This document shows, in pieces, positions 40,909 to 54,395 of a stretch of 64,000 bases of DNA. Source of the stretch: Ostrinia nubilalis (taxonomy: Eukaryota; Arthropoda; Insecta; Lepidoptera; Crambidae); assembly GCF_963855985.1 (NCBI RefSeq), contig NC_087117.1, forward strand, positions 1,749,001 through 1,813,000, given 5' to 3'. The position numbers and the translations under genes are program-made. The notes below the pieces were generated by a model, which saw only the letters and a list, made by a program, of their open reading frames with translations, had not been told where the DNA came from and did not search any database. The number at the start of each line of letters is the position of its first letter. The first letter of the stretch is position 1.

Positions 40909-42994
40909 AGACCCTTAACCTTTTCAACGCCAATGACGGATACATGCGTACATCAGGTTGACCGTCAACGACGGATTAATCCGCCTTATTTATTGATGTC
41001 AGTAATAGGCTAATTGAGTATCATGTAAACTGAATATGAATAGGTACAATGATTATTGATATCATGATTTATTAAGCGTGGCGTCAGAGTGATGGCTTTT
41101 GTATTTGACGTGGCGCCGAAAAGGTTAAAAGGCGACATCTAGTGAGCTAAAGTGTCAACTTCTTCACAACTATTAGTTATGAGGAGAGGGAATAATTGAA
41201 ATAAAACGAGCAATTTAATATATAATAACTATTTATGTAAGTATATAAACATTACATCGATAAGAAAAAAATAATTCATTTACCTAACTCACAAAATGAA
41301 GGAAAATAATAATTAATAATAATATACCTTAAAAACAACATACAACCTCACGCTACACGTATTTTAATTTAATGATTAAATTAATAACCAATTTTAAATT
41401 ATTATATTCTTTAAAAAAACATGCCGGTTGTCTGTCAACCGACATTTTGTCGAAATTCTATTTTTTTTTGTTTACACTAAGTTCACTTAACACTAATCTT
41501 TTATTCAACGCTGCATTTAAATTTACAATTTTTGGGTCCGTTTAGTGTAAATTTTGCTAAAAATTGATATATTATTTTTAATTTTTATTAATTTTTGACA
41601 CAAAAAATTCTATCAAAAAATTAAATACACCACAATTACACATTCAAATTGATTTTATTTACAATTTGTATTATTTATCAATGAAATGGGCGTGTCCGAA
41701 CTTCAGTCGAGATTCAAAATCGGTATCGATTTTTGAGGTATCGTATTTTTTTGGTATCACTAAAAGAACCCAAACTTGCGCAGAACTATGGACAGAGCAG
41801 ACGCCCCAAAACTTAAAATCTACCTCTCCAAATCTATGAAATATTCTAATTTATACAGATTTCCATACACCCCAAGAAAAATATAATCCTATGCTACATC
41901 AATGAAGAGAGTGAAAAAAAAACTATTACAACACATCACTATCTCATGGTATAAAATTTCCATAAAAATTTCCACCCAAATCTCGAAGCTTAGTGCTCAA
42001 AAATGTGTTCAGGCAAGAACAAAAAATTTAAAAATTTCCGGTACCGATGTTGAACACATTTTTGAGCTGATCTAAGCGTCAATTACATCTAGATAATGCT
42101 GTTTATCGCGTGAGAAATATCGTAAAATCCATAATTTATATAACATGAATAAATGCTTGTTCTGGTGCGAGAGGAATTTTCTTTGATACCAATTTTTTAA
42201 ACTTTTTTTTTTGTTTCAAGTATAAAATTCAGTCGCGCATCAAAACTTTTATTAATCAGAGACGTGACCATAAGTCGGCGTTATTGTTTAAATCACCTTT
42301 TTTAAACTGCGATGAATATTGTCATCAAATCGACCAAGAAAAAAATGTACTAAGTAAAACAAACAGCTATCTGGTATTGTGATATTTAGAGTGATGCTTT
42401 TTATTGAAACTTGGTGACACGTTTTTAATGGTAAATGCCTCAACCACGAATTTTGTAAATTGTATTTACTTTAAAAAGGATTTCAAATCTGCCACTTTTA
42501 TTTACCACTTATTTTTTAATGTTATCCAGAGTTGGTTGGTTGTAGGGCAAGATATAACGGGACCCATAGAGGTACCTACTCTAAAAAACTTAAGAAATAT
42601 GTTTGGATTTGGCTCAATAATTTAAAAGGTTTTTCAAATAATTATTACTGTACTTCTGTACAAAAAACTTCAATGGTTGAACTATACTCATTACAACAAA
42701 ACAAACATTAGGGTGTGTATGGGAAAGCAAAAAAATGACTTCCCATACAAAGTTCGATAGCCAGCTATTGACATTGTGTGAGAAAGTATTTTTTGCGAAT
42801 TGCTCTTTATTTTTAGTAGGTGAATATTTTGTTTATTTTTGGTACGTATTTGGTCTTATGAGTATAGTCGCCCACTTAAGTTTTTGTACTGTTAAAAATC
42901 GCGTTGCAAGTTACACAAAACTCTAATATTTAAATACGTCAAATTATTTTAAAGCCCTCGCTCACAGTTATGGTTGCATTTTTGTTCTTTATTT
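40909..42994. other. AT-rich intergenic DNA
   Basis: No gene or RNA recognised. The short palindromic words GGTATC/GATACC occur at 41722-41756 and 42039, and GATACCAATTTTTT at about 42186. These belong to the series described for the Ssdp introns. Confidence 0.4.
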
Positions 42995-43204
42995 AGGGTC
43001 AGTTTTACCAGTTCCTGATAAAGTCTCAGATAGTTATCTGACAGATGAACAAAATTATAGAGGCTGCTGATTATGGTGACCTTTTCTGATAGATATCTCT
43101 ATTTGATGCTTGTGAATACACAAATGTTCTAGTTTCTAGTTGTAGTTCATTTGACAGATATCCTTAGGGCTATCAGAGACTTATCAGCTGGTTAAAATGG
43201 TCCA
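42995..43204. mobile_element. 210 bp MITE-like element
   Basis: The end AGGGTCAGTTTTACCAGTTC and the right end CAGCTGGTTAAAATGGTCC are imperfect reverse complements. Inner arms with CTGATAAAGTCTCAGATA and TATCAGAGACTTATCAG also pair. Confidence 0.6.
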
Positions 43205-44243
43205 GTGATTCAAACAACAACGCCGATACATCCAACGCAGACGCACCGAAATATCCCAAGATCTTAAGAATACAAAAAATACATAATCTAGGAACATTAA
43301 GAACTTAAAACAATATGTTAACGCTAAATAATTTATTTAACGAAAAATTACGAGGAAGAAAGTATTATTTGTTGATGTGATTATTACTATGAACGCAGTA
43401 CAATGTAGTGCGTATGCTTAAATTATACTTATTTGAACTGTAGCACGCATGCGTAGTCTATATTTTAAAACTCATTAAAATGGATTATTAAAATTGTATA
43501 AGTTCTACCAGTGGTAGAGTCAAAACCTAAGGATTTTCAAATTTAATTAAATATTTGTACATAATTGTATAAATAATATTTTCGATGAAGTTGAAAACCT
43601 TTAGATTTTAATCAATTCATTAAAAAAATATAATAATATTGCAAAATATAATAAGAATAATATTGAAAAGAAATTGATTGATAAATTCCATTTTCTTTTA
43701 TCTTGTACGCATTTTTAACTAAATTTGACAGATCTTTTTTTTAACAATCTGATTTAAAATAACAGATTAAAAAGATGCTTTAGGAAATATATTTCCTTCG
43801 TCAATTCAGTATAAATAACCATGCTACAGTCCACATAATCTTTATGTCTAGCTTTGAAACCACGTTTTAAAGACGTGCAAACGTCAAAATAACCTCAGTG
43901 CTTATGTAATATCAATACATACATACTTTATTCGATTTAAAAAATCTAAATAACTAAATATCATAGATAATACATAGAATATCACTAATTAAGTTTCTTT
44001 TTTTATCTCAACTATGTGCATAGGCCTTGTTTTGACTCTTGAGACAGAAGAAAAATAAATACATGAATAAGCGAGAAAAATTATAATAATGTTAAGTAGT
44101 CACCCAGGAATAACTCTGCAATGCGCTAGTATTTTTTTATCATGTCAGCTGTCAAATGTCATGACTGTAGTGATGCTCCACAGCCTTACAAGACTGTCAT
44201 TAGTGGCAATTATGTCAAACCGGTTTAACTGTAGAAAATTGTA
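43205..44243. other. AT-rich intergenic DNA, nothing seen
   Basis: No coding frame over 60 codons, no clear repeat structure and no RNA gene that I can support. Confidence 0.4.
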
Positions 44244-45315
44244 GGGGAGAGGGGGGCAGCTTTGGACAGGGGCAGCTTAGAACAAATGAATTTAAAAATC
44301 ACTGGTTTAGGCTACAATGGTATAAATCATAATTTATATTGCCGGCACTGATGCGCATAGCCGTCACATCTAATTTTTAATATCTAACTGTAGGTTAACC
44401 GGCAAAAGTGGTTTTTTTGTTTTGGACTGCCAATTTCGCACTTTTTTATTTTGGTTCTAAGGTTTTTGTGGACGTAGTTTTATAAAATAGTGAGTGGTTT
44501 GTTTACTATATGGAAGTTTAAATAGTTTCAATGAAGATTTGATAAGAAATTGCGATATAAAAGTATGTTCCGTTATTAAATTTATGTTTTTTTCTGGAAA
44601 TATACCCATGGGGCAGCTTTGAACGAAATGGTTGGGGCACCTTTGAACTTTATAAATTTTCTTTTTTAAGTGGTATTATGAAACCTTAAGTTTTCTAATA
44701 CTTCGTAGAAGGTTTTTACATAAAAAATAAGCAGATTGCTTTACTGTGACAGATAAAATTTCAAGCTGGGTGAAGTCCGGGCAAAAGCTAGTTTTAGTAG
44801 TTGATTGATATTTTTTAAATTATGCAGTTTTGTCTTTGATGTGTCATTAAACAGAAAGTTTATTATTATTTAGTTAATTGATATATCTTATATTTACTTT
44901 TTTTTTAATATTATCCCTAAGTTTTGTGTTACTTTGTACAGAGTGATGTAAAATAAAATAAACATGTTAAATTGATCCCAAATGACACTGATCATTTAAA
45001 ATTTTGTTTATTAATTATTTTAAAAATACACATTCATAAATATTCAGTTTTATTTCATTGAAAAAAATACTAATTCAAAACTGCCCCAGGCGTGTTCAAG
45101 GCTGCCCCGACTACGGGGCAGTTTTGAACGTTTACAGGTCTGTGAAAAAATCTAAATATCTTAATAAGCGTTCATGAATAAGTAAGAAGAACATCATTAT
45201 TTTGTTGTGTGATAACCATGACCTCTATCTAGGAAGAAAAAATTAATGAAATCGTTCAAGTTTGGAAGATATTTAATAAAGTATGAAAATTGTTCAAAGC
45301 TGCCCCCCTCTCCCC
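44244..45315. mobile_element. 1.07 kb element with GGGGAGAGGGGGGCAGCTTT ends
   Basis: The ends GGGGAGAGGGGGGCAGCTTT and AAAGCTGCCCCCCTCTCCCC are exact reverse complements flanked by TA on both sides (44242-44243 and 45316-45317). The word GGGGCAG(C/T)TTTGAAC is repeated inside in both orientations (about 44611, 44634, 45084, 45116). No transposase is present. It appears intact. Confidence 0.85.
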
Positions 45316-45491
45316 TACATGAACAACTTAGAGCAATCAAACTACGCAACCATACACCAGGAAAGCATTAAATTAGGGCAAAAGCAAATTTATATTCAGG
45401 TTTGACAGCTCTAAACTGAATGAGTTACACTGACAGAACACAATTGCCACTAATGTTGACAGTTTTTTTGACGTTTTTCAGCGGGCAGTCA

Positions 45492-45643
45492 CTTAGGTGC
45501 GTATTACAGAACGACGCCTAAACTCGATTTGATTCCAAGCATAGATTCGAGGCGTTTTGATTGCATGAATTTCAATATTTAGACCAGAATCTGACTGAGA
45601 TTGGGTCGAATTTTGAGCGCGGTTTTGTAACACGGACCTTAGA
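45492..45643. mobile_element. 150 bp MITE-like element
   Basis: Bounded by TTAGGTGCGTATTACAGAAC and GTTTTGTAACACGGACCTTA, imperfect reverse complements. Confidence 0.5.
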
Positions 45644-45981
45644 GCCCAAAGGTGAACATTTGGCCTAAAAAAGTCCGCATGTAAGAACTTTTGAGAAAAA
45701 TAAACTGTCGAATCGACAGTCTTTAGTAAGGCTGTAAGTGTTTTAACAGTGCAAAATAGCTCTAAATTGAAGAAAGATGATAGTTTTTTATTTGGTAGAA
45801 ATTAAGAAATGCGATGGGAACCCATTTCTTTATACTAGACTTGCTTATCAGAATTAAATTGCACTGATTCGTTCAACAACACATTCTTTCGACATGACGT
45901 TTAACCGCTTGATCATTTAAGATGTTTCATTACAGATTTAGACCTATTAAATATTATTCTAGCTTGATTTATACTAATGAT

Positions 45982-46381
45982 ACCAGGGTTCGAAAATATC
46001 CGATATTTATTATAAATATCAAAATATCGGATATTTATGATATATATCGGATATATATCAACTTTGATATATATCAATTTTGTATGAAAGCCATACTATT
46101 ATTTTATTGTATTATTCATGAATACTATTGCATAAGTGTTACATAAACATGTTTTTAATGTTTTTAAAACTTAAAATCAGAAAAATAAAGCAAAAACATA
46201 AAATTTCTTTGAAATACGGCAAAATGAACTAAAAAAATAAAAATCTTATGTCAAAAAGTACAAATACAGGAACAAATTTTAAAAGTTGATATATATCATT
46301 AAAACCGGCTTGATATATATCGGATATATATCCGATATATATCAAGATATATATCCCTTGATATATATCCTCGAACCCTGA
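45982..46381. mobile_element. Element with ATATATCGGATATATAT arrays
   Basis: The ends ACCAGGGTTCGAAAATATCC and GATATATATCCTCGAACCCT are inverted repeats. Dense arrays of CCGATAT/GATATATATC palindromes sit inside each end. Confidence 0.75.
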
Positions 46382-46654
46382 ATGATACATATGAATTAAA
46401 GGAACTTCAATTTGATTGGCACATAATTTCGAAAATAAGCTTTTTAAACTGTCCAAAGAGTCACAAACACACCAGAGGAAGAATGCGCGAAAACTATAAG
46501 TGTCTCTAAACAATAAATAACGTGCGAAAAAAGTCAAAGAATTTCTATTACAAAAAAAAGTTTAAAATAAATCCTCTTCAGATCGTTGGAAAACATAACG
46601 CGAGGCGGCGCCAACCCGCCAAAAACAAATTTTGAGATCACCAAAATACTTTAG

Positions 46655-46735
46655 ACGAATTTCGATACCGAAAAAAATTGGTACCAATTTTTTCGGCAAC
46701 AAAAATGATACCGAAAAAAATTGGTATCATTTTCT
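46655..46735. repeat. GGTACC/GATACC palindromic words beside the Ssdp stop
   Basis: CGATACCGAAAAAAATTGGT, then ACCAATTTTTTCGG, then GATACCGAAAAAAATTGGTA: nested inverted repeats 30 bp from the Ssdp stop codon, matching words near exons 5 and 4. Confidence 0.85.
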
Positions 46736-46765
46736 TGGCGAGCTGGCGGCCGACCATCGGGCGAT

Positions 46766-49700
46766 TCACTGCATGAAGTAGTCCGGATGGTCTGGGTCTT
46801 TCTCGAATCGTTTCGCCTCCTCTTGCATGCTCTCTTTGATTTTCAAGATGGCCGCCGACTCGGTCTGGTCGTTTTGATCTCCGCCTGGGCCGCCGAAACC
46901 TTTCGGACAGCGTTTTCAAGCGCATTTAAACTAAAACTTAAATGAAAATCGTCGAGTCGTGGTCCGATTCGGTACTAGTTAAGAGTTTTAAAGTTTTTTG
47001 TTAATATAACCCGTCCCTCAAAACAAAACGTGTTTAATTATGTTGGACTAATTACATCGATATTATTTATTAAAAATTTTCCTTTATTCGCGAGTTTGTG
47101 GCCCGTTAGATCGCGGTTTAGCTCGATTTTTGTTTTATTTAATCTCAATCTCTTATGACGTTTTCAACTAAATAAAAATAATTTTATGCAGACACTGCCA
47201 AGAGGGGCGAGTCATATTACATCAATGGGGGTGTTATCTCACCGAATGCTAAACTAAACCACTACAGAAGCTTACAATTAAACTTAATCTCATTAAAAAT
47301 ATTTGCTCTAGTGCGGGAATCGAACCCGCATGCATACAACTATAGCTTAGCTAACAATGAGCAATAGAAACTTGGTTTCTTTCAATTTGTTCTTTAATTT
47401 CAATATATTTTAACGTCTAACCTAAGAAACAACAAAATTATTATAGGCAAGATTTGACAATAGTATTCTAAGCTTACAATTAATTTAAGTACATTATTAT
47501 GAAATGTAATAAAAATACTCTGACTTCTATTTTTATTTTATAAAAAATCTCAAGCCCGATTCGTTAAAAAAATATTCAAAAAAATGTAATCGAAACATGA
47601 ATGATACAGAAATTTAATGTTATGAAATCCATGGTGTGTTCCTAATAGGTTTTTAATGAAAAAAATAGTTAAAAAATGTTTTTAAAATTTATTTAGACCG
47701 ATTTAACTGTATATTATCCAGGCTCGGCGAGCAAACGTTAACAATTTAATTCATATCGTTGTAACAAGTGTCGCCTACATATAAGATCTGGTTGTACCGT
47801 ACTCACTTAAACTGTTGTAGTCACCCATTCCTGATCCGGAGTCTTCCCTGGGAGTCCCGGGGCCTCCGCCCCCCACGCCGCCCGGGGAAGACTTCATGCC
47901 GTCCACACCTCCTAATCCTGGGGGAAGTTTTAGAGCTGTTCAAGTTCTTGTATTAGTATTAAGCTTACTGTTATTGAAATTGAACTGGGCGCCATGTTGA
48001 TTTATTGGTTTCGTTAAGCACAGAACAACAGTAACGTTAAGGTAATATTTTGTCTAAAAAAACAAAAAGAGATGCGACATATTTTTTCAATAAAATCATA
48101 ATGGCGCTTAGTTCGAAATGTTATTTTAGTATAAGTTAGTCGGATTACGCGTAGTAATAGGAAGGGGGCAATTTATAAATTACAAATTATTTTGATTTTT
48201 TAATGACTATTAATTATATTGAGTCCAGTTTCACATACACTGAAAATGGTTTTCAACTTAAAGTTCTAAAAAAAACGGAACCCTATTAGATTCATAATAA
48301 TAATTTAAAAAATACATTTATAATCTGCCCCCTTGAAGATAGTAAAATTAGAAAGCCATTGTAATATTTGACATGTGGATATAGTTTCGTTTCGCTTCAT
48401 TCTCTAATAACTCGGTCAAAATGCATTCTTTTAAATCATAATGGGACATTTTGGGCACAACTATTTTTATGTAAGTAATAGCAATGACGTATTTTTTTAT
48501 TTTGTGTTTTAGATAATGTCTGTCATGTTTTGTCCCATTTTCACACACACAAAATGTCCCACTATTTATATCTATTTGATTGCATTGATCTCATACAATT
48601 ACATTTTTTATTTATTAAATTTTTGATGTTTATCATCATCATAACGTTTATTTAATGTTGTTTTCTAAAAAACCTATAATGTTGTTGAAAAAAATATATT
48701 AATTCAGCATAAACTTTTGAATACAATAAAAGGTTTTCTATGAGATCAATGTTTGTCACTTTTTTAGTTTGATAATAATTTTCCTGCTTTTTTATAGGTA
48801 TAAATATTGTGTATAAATAATATTTATTACTTGACATAAGCAAACACGCTTTCAAAATAGTTTTTTAAGTAAATTATGTGAAATAGAGCAATGACACAAT
48901 TAAAATTGCTTGTAGAACGCGTGATGTGCCTTATGTTAAGTAATGATAAGATAAATAACTAAATTGGTGGTGGCAGTGTGGGCATAAGTTCGTTTCAAAA
49001 CGGAAAACATTAAACTGCTCAAAAATACACAGTTTAATACTTTCCTTGTTTTTCTAACAGTTTTCTTTATATCTAAGTTTAATATCCTAAGAAAAATATC
49101 AAAATTTCGGGCATTTTATTTCACACATAATTTGAGTTTTTTTAGTAAACAAGCATATTCTAAGCACTTTTTTTTAATTTTGTGCATTTCAATGATTATA
49201 GAGATGTACAATCAGACACTCGATTTTTTTATACCGAAAAAATTGGTATCGTTTGACCAAAACAATTATTTATTTATGATACCATAATTAGTCGTGTATT
49301 ATGTCAACAAATCGTAACACCAACTAATGTGTTGAGTAGTTACGTTTATAAAACTGCGGGGTTACTATTTGGGTATTTAAATTCAACCGGTATCTTTTTT
49401 TTTTTTCAAAAGATTATTAGCAACAGACTACTAATAATTTTATTCACTTAACACCTTCAGCTAAGCTAAATATGCTTGTTTTCGGTGGGTTCACAACAAT
49501 AGTCCCAACATTCAATCGGCAGCCGAAACCTTCGCTCACCGGTACCAAAAAAATTCGGTATCGACGTAAAAAAAAAGTCCAAAAAATGCCCGAGTGACAT
49601 CGGTACCAAAAAAATTCGGTATCGACGTAAGAAAAAAAGCCCAAAAAATGCCCGAAACTTTGCCTGGCCGTAAAGCACCTTCACTGGCCGGCGGCTGAGG

Positions 49701-52700
49701 CAGATGCGGCGGCTGCGGGCCGTGTTCGCCGGCGAGCGGGAACTCGGCGCCGAGCGCGCCCGCGCCCACCGGCTTCATCAGCGTGTACATGTTGTCGCCG
49801 CCTGCCGCGAAGTGATACCGAGTTTTTGTAACTGGTATTTTTTTGCGTCACCTCACTAATGCTCGCTAGTTTGGGGTGTGGACGCTAGATAGTGCTACGT
49901 CTAGGGAGACCTGGTTTTTCTACAGTCGCCACGAAGTGATACCGAGTTTTTGTAACTGGTATTTTTTTTGCGTCACCTCACTAATGCTCGCTAGTTTGGG
50001 GTGTGGACGCTAGATGCTACGACTATGTATGATAGGGAGACCTGGTTTTTCTACAGTATACCGAGTTTTTGTAACTGGTATTTTTTTTGCGTCACCTCAC
50101 TAATGCTCGCTAGTTTGGGGTGTGGACGCTAGATGCTACGTCTATGTATGATACGGAGACCTGTTTTTTCTACAGTATACCGAGTTTTTGTAACTGGTAT
50201 ATTTTTGCGTCACCTCACTACGCTCGCTAGTTTGGGGTGTGGACGCTAGATGCTACGTCTATGTATGATACGGAGACCTGTTTTTTCTACAGTATACCGA
50301 GTTTTTGTAACTGGTATTTTTTTTTGCGTCACCTCACTACGCTCGCTAGTTTGGGGTGTGGACGCTAGATGCTACGTCTATGTATGATACGGAGACCTGT
50401 TTTTTCTACAGTATACCGAGTTTTTGTAACTGGTATTTTTTTTTGCGTCACCTCACTACGCTCGCTAGTTTAGGGTGTGGACGCTAGATACTACGACTTA
50501 TATGACAGGGTGACCTGGTTTTTCTATTTTCTACAGTCGCCACGAAGTGATACCGAGTTTTTGTAACTGGTATTTTTTTGCGTCACCTCACTACGCTCGC
50601 TAGTTAGAGGTGTGGACGGTAGATAGTGCTACATCTATGTATGATACGGAGACCTGGTTTTTCTACAGTAATACCGAGTTTTTGTAACTGGTATTTTTTT
50701 CGTTACCGCTCTAATGCTCGCTAGTTTTGGGGTGTGGACGCTAGATGCTACGTCAATGTATGATAGGGAGACCTGGTTTTTCTATTTTCTACAGTCGCCG
50801 CGAAGTGATACCGAGTTTTTGTAACTGGTATTTTTTTGGTTGCGTCACCCTTTACTACGGGCGCTAACGCTCGCTAGTTTGGGGTATGGATAGATAGTCC
50901 TACGTCTATGATAGGGCGACCAGGTTTTTCTGCACTCAATTGGTTTTTTTGAGATTTTTTCCACACTAATACAACATTAAATTTTTTTTTATAATGCGAG
51001 GAGGTATTTTAAAAATTGAATTGTGCTGTCCCAAAGACTTTAAGTGCTGTGTACGTTCCGTAATTATGGTAAAATGATGTAAAAAAAACTACTACTTAAC
51101 TGTCTGCGCTGTCATGTAAAAATAAGCATTTTGATAGTAATGATTTTTCTTTTAAATTTCGCTCAGCGGTGAAGTCCAGCATTTCAGAAAATATGTTTAT
51201 TTCGTTAACAAATCAATGATTAACAGAAATTAAAAAATAATAATCCAGGTCATTATCATTTTGAATACATTTTTCATTTAAAATCTAGCTAAGGGAGCAT
51301 ACATGGAAATTTTTGTATGTCTATTAACATCTTAGTTTTCTAACCGAAATCTACTTTCAATCAAAATTATTTGATAGTCGCTAATAATGAAAGATATCCG
51401 ATGTAGGTATACTTTTTTTTAGTTTCCCAGCAACATAATGTAATAAGTTAAGATGTCATAGTTAGAAAACTAAAATAATGGTTACTTCTACTCACTTCAT
51501 TACAACAAGTGACAATTTTATTTGTTTTGTTTTATTCAAAATATTTAAATGGTGTATTTTAAAATAAATGATTTTTATTAGTTTAATAAATCGCCACTTG
51601 TTGTAACTTAGCGAATCGAACTTAACATCTAACACAGAATGGATACAAACATAAAGAACAAAAATTTTACAACATAAAAGGAACATATAAAGCGTATACA
51701 GAAGTGACCCAAAGCGGACGAACCAAGGTTAAGCGAGAATGAAGCAAGCGAAACTAAAAAAGTAAGAAATAATCTTTGAAGGTATCTTTTTAAATAAACA
51801 ACAAGTCACACCCCATAAATAGTTATGAAAAACAATATCACTGGTACCAATTAAAAAAACCGGTATCACTGATACCAATTTTTTAACGATTCGTTGAGGT
51901 GTGCGTAAAAAAATGTAAAACGACGCCAAAGGAAGTGCCACAGTCAAATACCTGGTTTTTAGTGATGTAAAGATAAGAACCTGTAAACTTCTGAATGTAA
52001 AGGTTAAATACTCGTTTAAGGTGTGCTGGGTTTAGTTCAAAGTGTTATTAACGGGACCAATAGCGACGGAGAGCGAAAACTGTACGGAATACATTGGGGG
52101 TACACAAAAATAACAATATTACATCCAATTTCCGCTGACAGACAGTTAACTTTGAAAGCGCGCTCGGATACCGATTATTTTTTTCGAAAGATACCTCAAA
52201 AAATCGGTATCCAAGCGTAACCCATCGCCACACCGCCACCCGAGTTACGATCTACACTCACCAGAGTTCGAAGAGTCTTGCGGGCTCGGCATGATCGGTG
52301 TGGGCGGACCGGGGGGCCCGTTACTGCCGGGCGGGGCCCCGTACGCGCCTGGGGAGCCCCCGCTGTAGTTGAGGGGCGCGGAGCCTCCGCCCCCGCCGGC
52401 GCCGCTGCCGCCGGCCCACGCGCCGCGGGGTCCCATTCCCATCGGTGGCATACCTGTTTTTTTTTTGGTTGGTTTAGTGGGCGGTACTTGTAATATTTTT
52501 GGATTTTTTTAAATATCTGTAGTTCAAAAGATTATTTTCGACATTATTAGCTATTAATCGCTGTTGGTTTCTTTAAATAAATAAATAGACAATGTTTTTA
52601 CAATAAAACATTCCAATTAAATATAAAAACTTTATTTACTTTTAGTTTGTTTTTTGTCGATGTAAAAAAAAGTCTAGTACCTAAATACTTTTTCTGTTTT

Positions 52701-54357
52701 TTTAGGTTTCATTTAATGGTATGGTATTTTGATGTATTTTCAACCGACTTCAAAAAAGGAGGAGGTTCTCAATTCGACCCGTATGTTTTTTTTTTTTTCT
52801 ATGTTTGTTACGCGATAACTCCGCCAATTATGAACCGATTTGAACAAATCTTTTTTCGGCGTATAGGTAATACCTCAAGGGTGGTCCCATTTAAATTTAA
52901 TAATAGAAAAAACAACCCCCAAGGGTGGAAAATTGGGGATGAACTTTTTTATACGCAATATCTCCGCCGATTATAAATCAATTTGAACGATTATTTTTTT
53001 GTTGCATAGGTATTATCAAAAGGGTGGTTTCATGCGAATTTGAAGAAAATATTTCACCCCCAAGGGTGGAAAATTGGGGATGAACTTTTTTATACGCAAT
53101 ATTTTTAATTTTTAGTTTTTTTTGTGTTCACGCATTTGAAGTCGGTTTTATTTTTTTTAAAAGTTAATTATTCTTCTTTCAATGAGGTTGCAACAACTGC
53201 TGACATTCTGGTGTCAGAGTCAATGATCATCACCTATAGGTCTCTTAACTTGTATCTACTCGTATTGTAAAAATTAAGTAGGGAGGGAAGATTGCCGCTT
53301 GAGATATTTGCAGCAGGGTTTTACCGCATCCGTCATCTGTCACAGCGGCGATTAAACATCACGAGGTTTATCAGCAGCGGCATTTTGCCGCATTTTTTAA
53401 ATTCCTTTAGCCATTTAAGCGGCATTATGCCGCGTCTTATATTTATTGCTGTAAATCTCATCTTGATTGAGGGGTCATGATCTAAGTAAATACTCTGGTA
53501 CTCTCTCTATACTGAGAGCGAAGAGCATCATACGTCGAAGACAAGCGTACTGTGGTTAACCGTCGTTTGTCTCACTGAAGCAGTTATTTTATGAGACTGG
53601 TTATTTGCCGTGTCAGCTATTTGTAGCGTGCGTTTTGGCGTTTTGCCGCAATAGCGGCATTTTGCCGCCGCAGCGGCGTCCGGACTCATGGGCCCCATCC
53701 CTAATCAAGATTGTGGGGTGTCATATCATACGTCGAAGACAAGTGACAAAGCAAAACGATTCTCTAGTAGTTGTTTAAAGCGTTGGTTACTGGCACTGGG
53801 TTTTGCCGCATCATTTATTTGCGCTGTAAAGCGGGGTTTTACCACCGCGGGTTTTGGTGCAGCGGCATTTTGCTGCTTCATTTTGGCTCATGGGCCCGAT
53901 ATCGGAAGAAGTAACTACTCTAGTCTGAAAGCAACGTCGAGATTTTACTGCAGCGGCATTTTGCTCCTCTCACCTGGTCCTTGCAGCGGAGGGCCACGCA
54001 AGCTCGCTCATGGGCCCGATGCCGGGACGCGGCGGCGTCATGGTATAAGCACCTACTAGTCCCTAACCAAGGGCGTGGGATGTCATACGTCGAAGACAAG
54101 TGACTCCAAACAAAGTGATTCTCCGGTAGTATTTTAAAGCGATGGTAACAGGCACTGATGGGTTTTTTGACGCATTTGCGCTGTAAAGCGGGATTTTGTC
54201 TCTGCATGGCGTTATTTTGCCGTTTCAGGGTGTAGGCCGGGCCGCGGGGTATCATCCTAGAAATACCTAATCTACTTTCAAACCAGGAGCGTGGTTTGAT
54301 GAAGCGGCGTTTTCAACCGACTTCAAAAAAGGAGGAGGTTCTCAATTCGACCCGTAT

Positions 54358-54395
<38 letters not shown>

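Noticed and set aside
40682..41013. Opposed frames of 87 and 93 codons, similar to a frame at 18833-19099
   Set aside because: Both arise from the GC-rich palindromic MITE; the similarity reflects the repeat family.
47300..47365. tRNA-like sequence on the minus strand with a T-arm (GCGGGTTCGATTCCCGC) and a TTGCTC/GAGCAA acceptor pairing
   Set aside because: Only about 62 nt between the acceptor halves, with no room for a normal anticodon arm; a tRNA-derived repeat remnant is likelier. Similar T-arm-like remnants are near 19155, 22915 and 39215.
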